From Actinomycetes bacterium (GTDB lineage: Bacteria; Actinomycetota; Actinomycetes; S36-B12): a DNA stretch of 64,000 bases. Position numbers and translations under genes: made by a program. The stretch is from NCBI GenBank assembly GCA_024641635.1, contig JAHECS010000003.1, positions 1 to 64,000 of the forward strand, written 5' to 3'. Shown one piece after another: positions 45,024 through 54,960 of this stretch (the stretch's first letter is position 1; each line of letters starts with the position of its first letter). A model generated the notes under the pieces. That model was given only the letters and a program-made list of their open reading frames with translations. It did not search any database and had not been told where the DNA came from.

Positions 45024-46438
45024 CGATCCCTGCCGATGTCATGCAGTCCGTAGCACCACCTGCGCGGCGGCAGCCGAGTCGCCGCAACCTGGAACTGGTG
45101 CTGCTCGTCTTCGCGTGGGCGATCGGCCTGCTCGGCACCCTGCAGATCGGCTGGGCCATCGGCCGGGACCCGGACGCCGGCCTGTGGGTCACTTCCGGCG
45201 TCATCGGCCTGCTCGCCCTTCTCATGCACGTCATCGTCCGCTGGAAGGCCCGATACGCCGATCCCTTCCTGCTCCCTGTGGCGACCCTGCTCACCATCCT
45301 CGGCCTCGTGATGATCTACCGACTCGACGTCGCCGAGGCACGGCGGGCCGAGCTGAACGGCAATCCCGTTCCCACTCCGGACGTGTACTCCCAGCTCACC
45401 TGGTTCACCGTCGCGGTGATCCTGTTCGTGTCGGTGCTGGTGCTCCTGCGCGACCACCGCATCCTCCAGCGCTACACGTACACCCTCGGCCTCGCCGGCC
45501 TCGTGCTGCTGATCCTTCCGCTGGCCCCGGTCGTCGGCACCACCGTCAATGGCGCGACCCTGTGGATCCGGGTCGGCGGCTTCTCGTTCCAGCCTGCGGA
45601 GCTGGCCAAGATCCTGCTGACCGTGTTCTTCGCCGGCTACCTCGTCGAGAAGCGCGACTCCCTGGCCCTGGTGCGTAAGAAGTTCCTCGGCATCGGACTG
45701 CCCCGTCCCAAGGATCTCGGCCCGATCGTGGTCGCCTGGCTGGTCTCCCTCGCCGTCCTCATCTTCGAACGGGACCTCGGCACGTCGCTGCTGTTCTTCG
45801 GCCTGTTCGTGACGATGCTCTACATCGCCACGCAGCGGCGTTCGTGGCTCGTCCTGGGGTCCGTCCTCTTCGTCGCCGGCGCGGTCGCGGCGTACTACAT
45901 GTTCGGCCACGTCCGGCTCCGGGTGACCGTCTGGCTGGACCCCTGGACCTACGCCAATGACGACGGGTACCAGATCGTCCAGTCACTGTTCGGGCTCGCC
46001 AACGGCGGCATCCTCGGCGCGGGGCTGGGGCAGGGATTCCCGAACCTCGTCCCGTTCGCGAACACCGACTTCATCGTGGCCGCGCTCGGCGAGGAGCTCG
46101 GCGTCACCGGCCTCATCGCGATCCTGCTCCTCTACGCGATCCTCGTGGAACGCGGCCTGCGCGCTGCCCTGTCGGTACGGGACTCCTTCGGCCAGCTCGT
46201 CGCCGCAGGTCTCTCGATCACCCTGGCACTGCAGGTCTTCGTCATCATCGGTGGCGTGACCCGGTTGATCCCACTCACCGGCCTCACCACTCCCTTCCTG
46301 TCGTACGGCGGCTCGTCGCTCATCGCCAACTGGATCATCGTGGCGCTGCTGCTGCGCATCTCGGACAGGGCCAGGCGTCCTGAGGTGCACGCACCGTCGC
46401 AGGACGACGCCGTCACGCAGGTGGTGCGTCGCGTATGA
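45020..46438 (+). CDS. rodA: FtsW/RodA/SpoVE family SEDS protein
   Basis: SFQPAELAKILLTVFFAGYLVEKRD...FERDLGTSLLFFGLF...NTDFIVAALGEELG...LTGLTTPFLSYGGSSLIANW. Confidence 0.96.
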   Translation: MTIPADVMQSVAPPARRQPSRRNLELVLLVFAWAIGLLGTLQIGWAIGRDPDAGLWVTSGVIGLLALLMHVIVRWKARYADPFLLPVATLLTILGLVMIYRLDVAEARRAELNGNPVPTPDVYSQLTWFTVAVILFVSVLVLLRDHRILQRYTYTLGLAGLVLLILPLAPVVGTTVNGATLWIRVGGFSFQPAELAKILLTVFFAGYLVEKRDSLALVRKKFLGIGLPRPKDLGPIVVAWLVSLAVLIFERDLGTSLLFFGLFVTMLYIATQRRSWLVLGSVLFVAGAVAAYYMFGHVRLRVTVWLDPWTYANDDGYQIVQSLFGLANGGILGAGLGQGFPNLVPFANTDFIVAALGEELGVTGLIAILLLYAILVERGLRAALSVRDSFGQLVAAGLSITLALQVFVIIGGVTRLIPLTGLTTPFLSYGGSSLIANWIIVALLLRISDRARRPEVHAPSQDDAVTQVVRRV

Positions 46439-47877
46439 GTCGCCCCATCCGCGGCATCGCCATCGTGCTGGGCGTCCTGCTCCTCGCCCTTCTCGTCAAC
46501 GTCACGATCATCCAGGTGGTGCTCGCGGGCGACTACCGCGATCGTCCGGGGAACCAGCGGATCCTCCTCGAGGAGTACGACCGGGAGCGCGGGCCCATCC
46601 TCGTGGGATCGGACCCGGTCGCGCGGTCCAAGGAGACCGGCGACACCCTGCGCTACCTGCGCGTCTACCCCAACGGCCCGATGTACGCGCCGGTCACCGG
46701 CTTCTACTCGCTCATCTACGGGGCCACCGGGCTCGAGCGCACCGAGAACCGCATCCTCACGGGAAAGTCCGCCCTCTTCGTCGTGGACCGGGCCGAGCAG
46801 CTCTTCGCCGGCCTGGAGCCGCGCGGCGGAGCGGTGACGACGACCGTCAACGCCAGGGCCCAGCGGGCCGCCTTCGCCGGGCTGCGCGGGAAGAAGGGCG
46901 CCGTCGTCGCCATCGAGCCGGCGACGGGACGGATCCTGGCGAGCGTCCAGTCCCCGTCCTTCGACCCGAACATCCTCTCCAGCCACGACCCGGCCAGGAT
47001 CCGCACCTACTACACGTCGCTGGAGGCGGATCCGGCCAAGCCGCTGCTGAACCGGCCCATCGTCTCGCTCAACCCGCCGGGCTCCACCTTCAAGATCGTG
47101 ACTGCCGCGGCCGCCCTGGCGTCGGGCCGCTTCACGCCGGATTCGGTCATTCCGGGTCCGCGGGCCTACAACCTGCCGGACTCCAGCCGGAAGATCAGGA
47201 ACTGGAACGGCCAGGCGTGCGGCGTCAACAACCTGGTGAGCCTTCGGGAAGCGCTCGCCGTCTCCTGCAACACGGCGTTCGCCTGGCTCGGCAATGAGCT
47301 CGGCGACGAGGCGCTCCGCACGCAGGCGGAGCTGATGGGCTTCGACGAGTCCTTCGCCATCCCCTTGCGCGCCGCCACCTCACGCTTCCCCGAGGATCCC
47401 GATGCGCCACAGACGGCGATGTCGGCGATCGGCCAGTTCGACGTCCGGGCCACGGCCCTTCAGATGGCCATGGTGGCGGCTGCTGTCGGCAACAGCGGCA
47501 CGACGATGACTCCCTACCTCGTGCAGGAGGTGCGAGGGCCGGACCTCTCGATCCTGCAGACGACGGAGCCGGTCACGTACGCCCAGTCCATGACTCCGCT
47601 CAACGCCGCACAGCTCACCGAGATGATGGTGAACGTCGTGGACAACGGCACCGGGAGCAACGCCAAGATCTCCGGGGTGCGAGTGGCGGGCAAGACCGGC
47701 ACGGCACAGACGGGGAACGACAATCCGGCGGTGGCGTGGTTCGTGGCGTTCGCACCCGCGCAGTCGCCCGAGGTGGCGGTCGCCGTCATGGTGGAGGATG
47801 CGGGAGCACCCGAGGTCAGCGGCAACCAGCTTGCCGCGCCGATCGCCAGGGACGTCATCGAGGCTGTGCTGCGCTGA
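46435..47877 (+). CDS. pbpA: class B penicillin-binding protein
   Basis: PGSTFKIVTAAAAL (STFK), SCNTAFAW, RVAGKTGTAQTG; ATGA overlap with rodA. Confidence 0.96.
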   Translation: MSRPIRGIAIVLGVLLLALLVNVTIIQVVLAGDYRDRPGNQRILLEEYDRERGPILVGSDPVARSKETGDTLRYLRVYPNGPMYAPVTGFYSLIYGATGLERTENRILTGKSALFVVDRAEQLFAGLEPRGGAVTTTVNARAQRAAFAGLRGKKGAVVAIEPATGRILASVQSPSFDPNILSSHDPARIRTYYTSLEADPAKPLLNRPIVSLNPPGSTFKIVTAAAALASGRFTPDSVIPGPRAYNLPDSSRKIRNWNGQACGVNNLVSLREALAVSCNTAFAWLGNELGDEALRTQAELMGFDESFAIPLRAATSRFPEDPDAPQTAMSAIGQFDVRATALQMAMVAAAVGNSGTTMTPYLVQEVRGPDLSILQTTEPVTYAQSMTPLNAAQLTEMMVNVVDNGTGSNAKISGVRVAGKTGTAQTGNDNPAVAWFVAFAPAQSPEVAVAVMVEDAGAPEVSGNQLAAPIARDVIEAVLR

Positions 47878-47907
47878 GATGATCACCCCAACTGAGAGTA
47901 TGGAGCC

Positions 47908-49704
47908 ATGACGACCGATCCCGGCGCCGCCCGCATGCTCGGTGACCGATACGAGATCGGTGAGGTGATCGGCCGAGGTGGGATGGCCGAGGTGCACGAG
48001 GGGCGCGATCTGCGCCTCGGTCGTCGCGTGGCCGTGAAGATCCTTCGCCCCGACCTGGCGAAGGACCCCACCTTCCAGGCCCGGTTCCGTCGAGAGGCGC
48101 AGTCCGCGGCGGCACTCAACCACCCCAACATCGTCGCCGTGTACGACACCGGCGAGGACGCACTCACGTCACCGAACGGCGACCGGATCGTCGTGCCGTA
48201 CATCGTCATGGAGTTCGTCGACGGCATGACCCTGCGCCAGCTGCTGGCCAGTGGGCGCCGACTGCTTCCCGAGCGGGCCCTGGAGATCACCGCCGGCATC
48301 CTGGCGGCACTCGACTACGCACACCGGCACGGGATCGTCCACCGTGACATCAAGCCAGCCAACGTCATGCTGACCCGCACGGGTGACGTGAAGGTCATGG
48401 ACTTCGGCATCGCGCGCGCGATGAACGACGCCGGCACGACGATGACGTCGGCGTCCGCGGTCATGGGCACGGCGCAGTACCTGTCCCCCGAGCAGGCACG
48501 CGGCGAGGTCGTCGACGCGCGCAGCGACCTCTACTCCTGCGGTGTCCTCCTGTACGAGCTGCTGACCGGTCGCCCGCCCTTCACGGGCGACTCCCCCGTC
48601 TCCATCGCGTACCAGCACGTGAGCGAGATGCCGGTCCCGCCGTCACAGGTCGATCCGGGCGTGACGGCCGAGGTGGACGCGGTGGTGCTGCACGCCCTCG
48701 CGAAGCGCGCCGACGACCGCTACCAGACGGCAGCCGACTTCCGGGCCGACGTGGAGCGCGCCATCGCCGGCTCCCCGGTCACGGCCGCGGTCCCCATGGT
48801 CACCAGCGACAAGACACAGATGATGCCGCCCGTGCAGGCGGCCGCGTCTCCGGCGGAGGCGATGTACGACCTGGATCGACGTCCGCACCGACGCCGAGGA
48901 TTCGCCTTCTGGGCGCTGAGCATCGTGGGAATCGTCGCGGCCATCATCGGGGCGCTGCTCATCGGCCGCTTCGTGTTCGGTGGGACGTCGGCGACGCAGG
49001 TGCAGGTGCCCAACCTGGACGGGCTCACCATCCAGCAGGCGACCGACACGCTCGTGTCGTATGAGCTCCGCCTCGGCGCGCAGACCCCGGAGATCTCCGA
49101 CCGCCCGATCGACACGATCATCGCGCAGCAGCCCGCTGCGGGAGAGAGCATCGAGCAGGGGCAGTCCGTCAACGTGACGGTGTCGAGCGGGCTCGAGCAG
49201 GTCACCGTCCCACAGCTCATCGCCCTGACGTCGGTGGAAGCCGCCCGCATCGCCCTCGAGGACGCGAACCTCGTCCTGGGCGCCATCAAGGAGAAGAACT
49301 CCGCCCAGCCAGCAGGCTATGTCCTCGCCCAGGACCCGGAGGAGGGCACGCAGATCGATGCCGGAACGGCGGTCGACATCACCGTCTCGTCCGGCCTGAT
49401 CAAGGTCCCCAAGGTGGTCGGGAGCAGCGAGGCACAGGCCCGTAGCGATCTGGCGCAGGCTGGCTTCGACGTCCAGGTCGTCGAGATCCAGGACGGCACG
49501 GTGTCGTCGGGCACCGTTCTCGCGCAGTCACCGCAGGGCGGGGAACTCCTGCCGCGGGGCTCGGTCGTGACGATCACGGTGTCGACGTCCCCACCCCTGC
49601 CCCCGACTCCGACGGCGGAGCCCACACCGACGGAGCAGCCCACGCCGACGGAGGCGCCACCCAGCCCCGCGCCGGTGCCCAGCGAGTTCGCGCCGGCCGG
49701 CTGA
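47908..49704 (+). CDS. pknB: Ser/Thr protein kinase with three PASTA domains
   Basis: YEIGEVIGRGGMAEVHEGRDLRLGRRVAVKILR; IVHRDIKPANVML; DFGIARA; TM; three PASTA repeats (VQVPNLDGLT, VTVPQLIALT, IKVPKVVGSS). Confidence 0.96.
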   Translation: MTTDPGAARMLGDRYEIGEVIGRGGMAEVHEGRDLRLGRRVAVKILRPDLAKDPTFQARFRREAQSAAALNHPNIVAVYDTGEDALTSPNGDRIVVPYIVMEFVDGMTLRQLLASGRRLLPERALEITAGILAALDYAHRHGIVHRDIKPANVMLTRTGDVKVMDFGIARAMNDAGTTMTSASAVMGTAQYLSPEQARGEVVDARSDLYSCGVLLYELLTGRPPFTGDSPVSIAYQHVSEMPVPPSQVDPGVTAEVDAVVLHALAKRADDRYQTAADFRADVERAIAGSPVTAAVPMVTSDKTQMMPPVQAAASPAEAMYDLDRRPHRRRGFAFWALSIVGIVAAIIGALLIGRFVFGGTSATQVQVPNLDGLTIQQATDTLVSYELRLGAQTPEISDRPIDTIIAQQPAAGESIEQGQSVNVTVSSGLEQVTVPQLIALTSVEAARIALEDANLVLGAIKEKNSAQPAGYVLAQDPEEGTQIDAGTAVDITVSSGLIKVPKVVGSSEAQARSDLAQAGFDVQVVEIQDGTVSSGTVLAQSPQGGELLPRGSVVTITVSTSPPLPPTPTAEPTPTEQPTPTEAPPSPAPVPSEFAPAG

Positions 49705-49708
49705 CCGG

Positions 49709-50335
49709 CTATCCGACGACCGCTGCCAGGTGGGTCGCGCGGTCGCGTGCGGCAGGGTCGCCGCATTCGGCAAGCCAGTTGGCCAGCATCGCGTGACCGC
49801 CTTCGGTGAGGACGGACTCGGGGTGGAACTGAACCCCCTCGACAGGGAGATCACGGTGCCGAAGCGCCATGATGACTCCGCCCTGCGTCCTGGCGGTCAC
49901 CACGAGCTCGTCTGGCACGGTCTCGGGGTCGACGGCCAGGGAGTGGTAGCGGGTCGCCGTGAACGGTGACGGCAGGCCGGCGAGCACGCCGACGCCCTCG
50001 TGAACGACTTCCGAGGTCTTGCCGTGCAGCAGCTCCGGAGCGCGTGACACGGTTGCGCCGTACGCCGCTGCAATGGCCTGATGCCCGAGGCAGACCCCGA
50101 GGATCGGCACCTTCCCCGAGCACTCGGACACGATGTCCATGCACACCCCGGCGTGCTCCGGGATGCCAGGCCCGGGGCTCAGGAGGATGCCGTCGTATCC
50201 GAGGGCTTCACTGGGCGTGACCTCGTCGTTCCGCCGAACGTCGACGTCCGCGCCGAGCTGGGCGAGGTACTGAACGAGGTTGAAGACGAACGAGTCGTAG
50301 TTGTCGACGACGAGGATGCGGGCCACGAGAGTCAT
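49709..50335 (-). CDS. trpG: anthranilate/aminodeoxychorismate synthase glutamine amidotransferase subunit
   Basis: ILVVDNYDSFVFNLVQYLAQLGADVDVRRND; VPILGVCLGHQAIAAAYG; VEGVQFHPESVLTEGG. Confidence 0.93.
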   Translation of the reverse strand: MTLVARILVVDNYDSFVFNLVQYLAQLGADVDVRRNDEVTPSEALGYDGILLSPGPGIPEHAGVCMDIVSECSGKVPILGVCLGHQAIAAAYGATVSRAPELLHGKTSEVVHEGVGVLAGLPSPFTATRYHSLAVDPETVPDELVVTARTQGGVIMALRHRDLPVEGVQFHPESVLTEGGHAMLANWLAECGDPAARDRATHLAAVVG

Positions 50336-51141
50336 TGTTGCGCCTGCGACGCCGACGCGGACGCGGCAGGGTCGGCGCCGGGCGTCAGGGGAATCGGCAC
50401 GCGCGCGTACTCCGTGGTGATCGAGCCCTCGTAGCCCGGAATCGTGGTCTCCGCGGACCGTGACAGCTCGTATCCGAGTCCCACGGCACCAGCCCAGTCT
50501 CGGTAGGCGGAGACCATCGGGTCTTCACGCAGGCTGGCACGCATCTTCTTGACCGGCCCGACCGCCGTGATGACGAAGGGCGGCGAGTACACCCGCCCGT
50601 GCAGGAGCAGGGTGTTGCCCACGCACTGGATCGAGCTGGTGTTGATGATGCGCTGGTCCATCACCTGGATGCCGGTGGCACCGCCTCGCCACAGGGCGTT
50701 GACGACGGCCTGGACGTCGGCCTGGTGGACGATGACATCGTCCGGAGTGAGGGTCTGCCACAGCGGATCATCCGGCTCGCGCAGGGGCGCGTCGTCCAGG
50801 GACACGGTCAGGGACCGGCCGGTGACGGGAGTGAGCCCCACATCATCCTTCAGCCCTTCGATGGCGTTGCGGGCGACGACGGCCTCGGGATCGCCGACGC
50901 GCCCCGCGGCAAGGTCATCCACGATGCGCTGGCTGGCGGCGACCGAGTCCTCCAGGCGGACCACACGCTCGGACTTCTGGCGGACGAGGTCACGGAGCTC
51001 GAGTGCCCGCTGCGCCCTGAGGTCGGTGCCCTGGGACGTGGTGGCAGCGGCGGCGAACATGATCCCCGCGAGGGCGAACACCAGCCCGCTCACCAGCACC
51101 GCGGGATGCAGGCGGGAGAGCGGGAGCGATGGTCGCTGCAT
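50332..51141 (-). CDS. DUF881 domain-containing protein
   Basis: N-terminal TM, coiled coil, VQAVVNALWRGGATGIQVMDQRIINTSSIQCVGNTLLLHGRVYSPPFVITAVG. Confidence 0.9.
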   Translation of the reverse strand: MQRPSLPLSRLHPAVLVSGLVFALAGIMFAAAATTSQGTDLRAQRALELRDLVRQKSERVVRLEDSVAASQRIVDDLAAGRVGDPEAVVARNAIEGLKDDVGLTPVTGRSLTVSLDDAPLREPDDPLWQTLTPDDVIVHQADVQAVVNALWRGGATGIQVMDQRIINTSSIQCVGNTLLLHGRVYSPPFVITAVGPVKKMRASLREDPMVSAYRDWAGAVGLGYELSRSAETTIPGYEGSITTEYARVPIPLTPGADPAASASASQAQQ

Positions 51142-51218
51142 TCGCCCACGGTAACTCCAGCCCGCCCGGATGCGTATGGCAGGCTTGGGGGCCACACCGT
51201 GCCACTGGGAGGACCAAG

Positions 51219-51485
51219 GTGCCTGAGTCCAAGGGCCGCAAGAAGGCCGCGTACACGCCCCCGCCCACGACCAAGGGTGAGCGGAAGGTCGCGCGCCTCG
51301 GCTCGCCGTCGTGGCTGGCGCCGACCATGGTCGCGCTCTTCGTCATCGGGCTGACCTACATCGTGATCTTCTACATCGCGGGATCGCAGATCCCCGGGAT
51401 GCGAGACCTCAGCCCGCTGATCAACGTCGGCATCGGCTTCGCCTTCATCGCCGGCGGCTTCGTCCTGGCCACCCGCTGGCGCTAG
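51219..51485 (+). CDS. crgA: cell division protein CrgA
   Basis: VPESKGRKKAAYTPP...SPSWLAPTMVALFVIGLTYIVIFYIAG...LINVGIGFAFIAGGFVLATRWR: two TMs; GTG start. Confidence 0.94.
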   Translation: MPESKGRKKAAYTPPPTTKGERKVARLGSPSWLAPTMVALFVIGLTYIVIFYIAGSQIPGMRDLSPLINVGIGFAFIAGGFVLATRWR

Positions 51486-51546
51486 CGCGCATACGGCTCA
51501 GCCTCGCTGACTTACACCCCTGTCATTCATCCCCAACTGGGGAAAG

Positions 51547-51578
51547 CCTGTGGACAACCTCGTGCGCTTGTGCACAGG
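51547..51578. promoter_or_regulatory. inverted pair of DnaA-box-like 9-mers downstream of crgA
   Basis: cctgTGGACAA-cctcgtgcgc-TTGTGCAcagg: 51549-51557 matches rc of TTGTCCACA exactly; 51568-51576 TTGTGCACA has one mismatch. Confidence 0.5.
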
Positions 51579-51580
51579 AG

Positions 51581-52738
51581 TCACAGCAGTTCAAGAATTG
51601 TGGCGTTGGCCATGCCGCCGCCTTCGCACATCGTCTGCAGCCCATAGCGGATGCCGTCCTGCCGCATGCGGTGCACGAGCGTCGTCATGAGACGGGCTCC
51701 CGAGGCCCCGAGCGGGTGTCCGAGCGCGATGGCTCCACCACGGGCGTTCGTCAGCGCCGGATCGGCGCCCAGGTCGGCGTACCAGGCACCCAGCACCGAC
51801 GCGAAGGCCTCGTTCACCTCGAAGGCGCCGATATCCGAGAGCTGGAGACCGGCACGCTTGAGGACCCGCTCCGTGGCCGGGATAGGGCCGGTGAGCATGA
51901 TGACCGGATCCACCCCGGCCATCGCGACCGTGTGCACCCGCGCCAGCGGCGCCAGGCCGAGCTCCCTGGCCTTCTCGCCGCTCATGATGAGAAGGGCCGC
52001 CGAGCCATCCGAGATCTGCGAGGCATTGCCTGCCGTCACGACGCCATCCGCCTGGAACGGCGTCTTGAGCCCGGCCAGTGACTCCATCGACGTACCCGGA
52101 CGAACGCCCTGATCCTGGGACACCGTCCCGCTGGGAGTCTCGACTGTGACGATCTCGTCGTCGAACAGCCCGTCCTGCTGGGCCTGCGCAGCGCGCGCGT
52201 GCGACGCCAAGGCGATCTCGTCGAGGTACTCGCGCGACAGGTTCCAGCGATCGGCGATCATCTCGGCGCTGATGCCCTGGTTCACCAGCCCGTTGTCGTA
52301 GCGCGCATGCATGCTCGCGGGGAAGGGACCGTCACCTCCCACCATGTTCGAGAACATCGGCACCCGGGACATCGACTCGACTCCGCCGGCGATCACCACG
52401 TCGTAGTGCCCTGCCACGACCCCGGCCGCCGCGAAGTGGACCGCCTGCTGGCTCGAGCCGCACTGCCGGTCGATGGTCACCCCGGTGACGTCCTCGGGGA
52501 ATCCGGCCGACAGGACGGCGTTGCGTGCGGCGTTGCCACTCTGCTCGCCCACCTGGGACACCGCCCCCCAGATGACGTCGTCGACGAGCTCCGGGTCGAC
52601 CCCGGCACGGGCGGTGACCTCCTGGAGCACCCGCGCGGAGAGGTCGATCGGGTGGACCCCGCTCAAGGCCCCCTTCTCGGGCTTGCCAATGCCTACGGGC
52701 GTACGGACTGCAGAGACGATGACGGCGTCGGTGGTCAT
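51581..52738 (-). CDS. thiolase family protein (acetyl-CoA C-acyltransferase)
   Basis: VIVSAVRTPVGIGKPEKGALSGVHPIDL; DRQCGSSQQAVHFAAAGV; NARGGAIALGHPLGASGARLMTTLVH. Confidence 0.95.
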   Translation of the reverse strand: MTTDAVIVSAVRTPVGIGKPEKGALSGVHPIDLSARVLQEVTARAGVDPELVDDVIWGAVSQVGEQSGNAARNAVLSAGFPEDVTGVTIDRQCGSSQQAVHFAAAGVVAGHYDVVIAGGVESMSRVPMFSNMVGGDGPFPASMHARYDNGLVNQGISAEMIADRWNLSREYLDEIALASHARAAQAQQDGLFDDEIVTVETPSGTVSQDQGVRPGTSMESLAGLKTPFQADGVVTAGNASQISDGSAALLIMSGEKARELGLAPLARVHTVAMAGVDPVIMLTGPIPATERVLKRAGLQLSDIGAFEVNEAFASVLGAWYADLGADPALTNARGGAIALGHPLGASGARLMTTLVHRMRQDGIRYGLQTMCEGGGMANATILELL

Positions 52739-52755
52739 GCCCACATCATGCGCCG

Positions 52756-53628
52756 TCAGGCGTTGATCTGTCCCAACGGGGCCAGCAGCTCGTTGATCTG
52801 GGCGGTCTGCCACGCGGCCATCGCCGCCAGCGCGAACACCACTGCGAGAAGGCCGCTCACCTGCACCGCGGTCCGATGCCGACGGGCCGGGAACACCATG
52901 ATCGCGGCGACCACGGCGCCGGTCACGAGGCCACCGAGATGGGCCCTCCAGTCGACTCCCGGTGCGAGGAAGCCGATGACCACGTTGATGCCCAGCAGGA
53001 TGAGTACCTGGGTCACGTCGTAGCGCAGCCGACGCCCGGCCACGACCAGGGCGCCCATGAGTCCGAAGATCGCGCCACTCGCTCCGACGGAGACCGTGCG
53101 GATGTCAGAGAAGACGTACGACGCCACGCCTCCGCCCAACGCGGCGAGCAGGTACAGGGTCAGGTACCGGCCGTGGCCGAGGATCCGTTCGAGGGTCGGC
53201 CCGAGGGCGAAGAGCACGTACATGTTGAAGGCGATGTGGAGGAACGAGCCGTGCAGGAAGGCGGCTGTCAGCAGCCGCCACCACTCGCCGCCGATGGCGA
53301 CGCCGACCGGCCACATCCCCCAGTCCGCTGCGACCGCGTTGATCCCGACCGCGAACTGGACGAGGAAGATCGCGACATTGATGCCGATCAACGAGTACGT
53401 GACCGTCGGACGAGAGATCGGCGTACCCCCCGCCGGTGTCGTCGCCCGGCGCGTGCTGGTCGCCGCTGCGTTCACGCACTCGGGGCACTGGAACCCGACG
53501 GGAGCAGCCACCATGCACTCGGTGCAGATGGGTCGATCACAGCGGGTGCAGCGGATCCCCGTCGGACGATCCTGATGCCGGTAGCAGCCGGGAAGTGCAA
53601 CGGGTTGCTGCGGAACGGGATCCGTCAC
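52756..53628 (-). CDS. rhomboid family intramembrane serine protease with N-terminal B-box-type zinc finger
   Basis: CYRHQDRPTGIRCTRCDRPICTECMVAAPVGFQCPEC; HIAFNMYVLFALGP; VGASGAIFGLMGA; RAHLGGLVTGAVVA. Confidence 0.93.
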   Translation of the reverse strand: MTDPVPQQPVALPGCYRHQDRPTGIRCTRCDRPICTECMVAAPVGFQCPECVNAAATSTRRATTPAGGTPISRPTVTYSLIGINVAIFLVQFAVGINAVAADWGMWPVGVAIGGEWWRLLTAAFLHGSFLHIAFNMYVLFALGPTLERILGHGRYLTLYLLAALGGGVASYVFSDIRTVSVGASGAIFGLMGALVVAGRRLRYDVTQVLILLGINVVIGFLAPGVDWRAHLGGLVTGAVVAAIMVFPARRHRTAVQVSGLLAVVFALAAMAAWQTAQINELLAPLGQINA

Positions 53629-53636
53629 CAGGGTGC

Positions 53637-54155
53637 TTAGTCGCGAACGATGTCGATCGAGGAGATGACGACATCCTCGCGAGGACGGTCGCCGGGACCG
53701 GTGGGGACGGCAGCGATGGCATCGACGACGTCGCGCGACTCCTGGTCCGCCACCTCTCCGAAGATGCTGTGCTTGAAGTTCAGCCAGGTGGTCGGCTTGA
53801 CGGTGATGAAGAACTGCGACCCGTTCGTGTTCGGTCCGGCGTTGGCCATCGCGAGCAGGTAGGGACGGTCGAAGGACAGCTCGGGGTGGAACTCGTCCGC
53901 CTCCCGGAACCCCGGACCGCCCGTCCCCGTCCCCAGCGGGTCGCCGCCCTGGATCATGAAGTCGGGGATGATGCGATGGAAGATCGTCCCGTCGTAGAGC
54001 GGGGCTGTCGACTTGGCCCGTACCCGCGGGTCCGTCCACTCCTTCGTGCCCTCGGCCAGCCCGGTGAAGTTGCGCACGGTCTTCGGTGCCTGGTCGGCGA
54101 ACAGGGTGACCCTGATGTCACCGAGGTTCGTGTGGATGGTCGCTGTTGTCGTCAT
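53637..54155 (-). CDS. peptidylprolyl isomerase, cyclophilin type
   Basis: ATIHTNLGDIRVTLFADQAPKTVRNFTGLAEG; FHRIIPDFMIQGGDPLGTGTGGPGF; MANAGPNTNGSQFFIT. Confidence 0.95.
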   Translation of the reverse strand: MTTTATIHTNLGDIRVTLFADQAPKTVRNFTGLAEGTKEWTDPRVRAKSTAPLYDGTIFHRIIPDFMIQGGDPLGTGTGGPGFREADEFHPELSFDRPYLLAMANAGPNTNGSQFFITVKPTTWLNFKHSIFGEVADQESRDVVDAIAAVPTGPGDRPREDVVISSIDIVRD

Positions 54156-54244
54156 GCCGGCAATCCTGCCGCATGTGCGTGTGCCCGCACCGCCGGGGGC
54201 GGTGCGGGCACATGGCCGACCAGGTCGCGCACTCGCGCGAGCGG

Positions 54245-54943
54245 CTACTCGGCCAGCAGCGCGTAGATGCGCTTGCGGGCGTCCGTCAGGATTGCGGTGA
54301 CCGCCCGCACCTGATCGGGATCGTTCAGCTGGCTGACCTGCCGCACGGCGGCGCCAAGCTGCCGGCCCTCGGCCCACATGGTCATGGCCTCCTCCTCACC
54401 GGGCGCCGCGGACTGCGTCCACGGTTCCCCCCATGTCGTGCCCTCGGCATCGACGAGGGCACGTCCGGATGGCGTGAGGGAGAAGATCCTCTTGCCGTCG
54501 GTGTGCGCCGCCTCGACCAGTCCCTCGCGGGCCAGCCTCTTGAGCACCGGATAGATCGATCCGGGTGAGGGCTGCCACTGCCCCTCGCTGCGGTCGGCGA
54601 CCTCGGTGATGATCTCGTAGCCATGCCGCGGCTGCTCCGCGAGGAGCAGCAGGATGGCGGCCCGGACGTCGCCGCGTTCGCGACGTCGCCCACGTGGCGG
54701 GCCCCAGGGACCTCGCCCCCATGGGCCCGGTCCCGGCCCTCCGGGTCGATGGTGAGGCCCGCCACGGCGCCGGCGGCCGGCGTCTGGCGTGGTGTCGTCT
54801 TCTGCGGACTCCCGGGGATCGCCCGACGCCTCGGACATCGCGGCGATCCACCGCGCATGGCGGCGGTGACGGCGGTGCCCCATGCCGGGGCCTTCACGCC
54901 AGGCCCACGGCCCTGGTCCGCTCATTGGTTCTGCGTAGCTCAC
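54245..54943 (-). CDS. PadR family transcriptional regulator
   Basis: DVRAAILLLLAEQPRHGYEIITEVADRSEGQWQPSPGSIYPVLKRLAREGLVEAAHTDGKRIFSLTPSGRAL; C-terminal helix. Confidence 0.92.
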   Translation of the reverse strand: MSYAEPMSGPGPWAWREGPGMGHRRHRRHARWIAAMSEASGDPRESAEDDTTPDAGRRRRGGPHHRPGGPGPGPWGRGPWGPPRGRRRERGDVRAAILLLLAEQPRHGYEIITEVADRSEGQWQPSPGSIYPVLKRLAREGLVEAAHTDGKRIFSLTPSGRALVDAEGTTWGEPWTQSAAPGEEEAMTMWAEGRQLGAAVRQVSQLNDPDQVRAVTAILTDARKRIYALLAE

Positions 54944-54960
54944 GTATGTTCCTACTTCCT

